A stretch of DNA of 12,414 nucleotides, taken from contig CAYXYS010000015.1 in assembly GCA_964469735.1 (NCBI GenBank), positions 1 to 12,414 on the forward strand. The letters run 5' to 3'. The position numbers and the translations under genes are program-made. Within the stretch, counting starts at the first letter, position 1. Every line of letters begins with the position of its first letter. Positions 12,271 through 12,414 of the stretch are shown in pieces. The notes under the pieces are model-generated. The model made no database searches and had not been told where the DNA came from. It saw only the letters and a program-made list of their open reading frames with translations. Source of the stretch: JACOYH01 sp964469735 (GTDB taxonomy: Bacteria; Patescibacteriota; Minisyncoccia; Minisyncoccales; MHMH01).

Positions 12271-12414
12271 AAAAATTAGGCTCAACACTAAAAAAGTGGC
12301 TTTTTGCCGATTTAAAAAGCTCGGCAAAAATTATTTGATTACTAATGATATAGGTAATCATTTTTTGCTTTCTCCAGAACTATTCAAGCGATATATGGAG
12401 GGCACGCTTGGGCG
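12263..12414 (+). CDS. Partial protein resembling the N-terminus of HxsB radical-SAM maturase
   Basis: Only the first 50 residues are in the window; the frame is still open at the edge. ATG at 12263 overlaps the preceding stop by 8 bp. Residues 14-34 read as FCRFKKLGKNY, LITNDIGNHF, then LLSPELFKRYMEGTLG (35-50). The pattern F-R-F-x-x-L-x-x-x-x-L-I-T-N-D-x-G-x-x-x-L-S-x-E-x-F with a following G resembles the N-terminal region of HxsB, the radical-SAM maturase of the His-Xaa-Ser system, and related PqqD-like heads of SPASM radical-SAM enzymes. The cysteine cluster CX3CX2C would lie beyond the window, so the enzyme class is not proven here. The HxsD-like genes directly upstream support the reading. 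Confidence 0.5.
   Translation, partial: MNKKIRLNTKKVAFCRFKKLGKNYLITNDIGNHFLLSPELFKRYMEGTLG
12301..12330 (+). repeat. Perfect 10-bp inverted repeat in the start of the HxsB-like gene
   Basis: TTTTTGCCGA (12301-12310) and TCGGCAAAAA (12321-12330) are exact reverse complements with a 10-nt loop. No T run follows on the plus strand, so it is not a standard terminator. It would form a hairpin in the mRNA about 40 nt after the start codon. Confidence 0.5.

Noticed and set aside
11616..12306. Shared AGTGGCTTTTTG in the 33-aa gene terminator and the HxsB-like gene
   Set aside because: Only 12 bases of AT-biased sequence, one copy in coding DNA; likely chance.
1..12414. CRISPR arrays, tRNA or rRNA genes, insertion sequences
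   Set aside because: No spaced direct repeats, cloverleaf, transposase or terminal repeats were seen on either strand.

Overview
The window reads as a compact, AT-rich bacterial chromosome segment, most likely from a Patescibacteria/CPR lineage (Parcubacteria-like). That assignment is an inference. It rests on the trimmed versions of universal enzymes (MiaB without TRAM, ThrRS without TGS), a secreted DUF5667-type protein, frequent leaderless-looking promoters, and small HxsD-like proteins. TGA is used as a normal stop (end of miaB), so the code is not the UGA=Gly code of some CPR groups. A run of exactly 100 N (6453-6552) shows this is a scaffold; the left and right parts are joined by a gap of unknown true length.

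Left part, all on the minus strand. thrS is followed 4 nt later by a conserved-looking 532-aa four-helix membrane protein of unknown function. A nested inverted repeat/terminator separates it from a secreted coiled-coil DUF5667-type protein, which ends at a strong hairpin. Then comes miaB, overlapping miaA by 14 bp. MiaB and MiaA act in the same tRNA A37 modification pathway (ms2i6A); miaA runs off the window edge.

Right of the gap, dnaE (minus strand, replicative polymerase alpha with a complete PHP metal site) is divergent from rnhB (plus strand, RNase HII). Their promoters overlap in 60 bp. rnhB is followed by an M50 site-2-protease-like gene that is interrupted by a one-base frameshift just before its LDGG motif. 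A consensus sigma70 promoter lies inside the 3' end of rnhB and has an 8-G tract as part of its spacer.

The last 1 kb is the most unusual part. An isolated transcription unit (promoter, full Shine-Dalgarno, 33-codon hydrophobic ORF, terminator) is followed by a leaderless-looking operon. It encodes two tandem HxsD-like proteins (131 and 72 aa) and the first 50 residues of a protein that resembles the N-terminus of the HxsB radical-SAM maturase. I read this as the start of a reduced His-Xaa-Ser-type peptide-modification (RiPP) locus without the usual HxsA repeat substrate in view.

Translation starts fall into two classes. First genes of transcripts (miaB, thrS, rnhB, first hxsD-like, probably dnaE) have a -10 box only 4-10 nt before the ATG and no Shine-Dalgarno. 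Several other genes (M50, the 33-aa ORF, second hxsD-like) carry good Shine-Dalgarno sequences.
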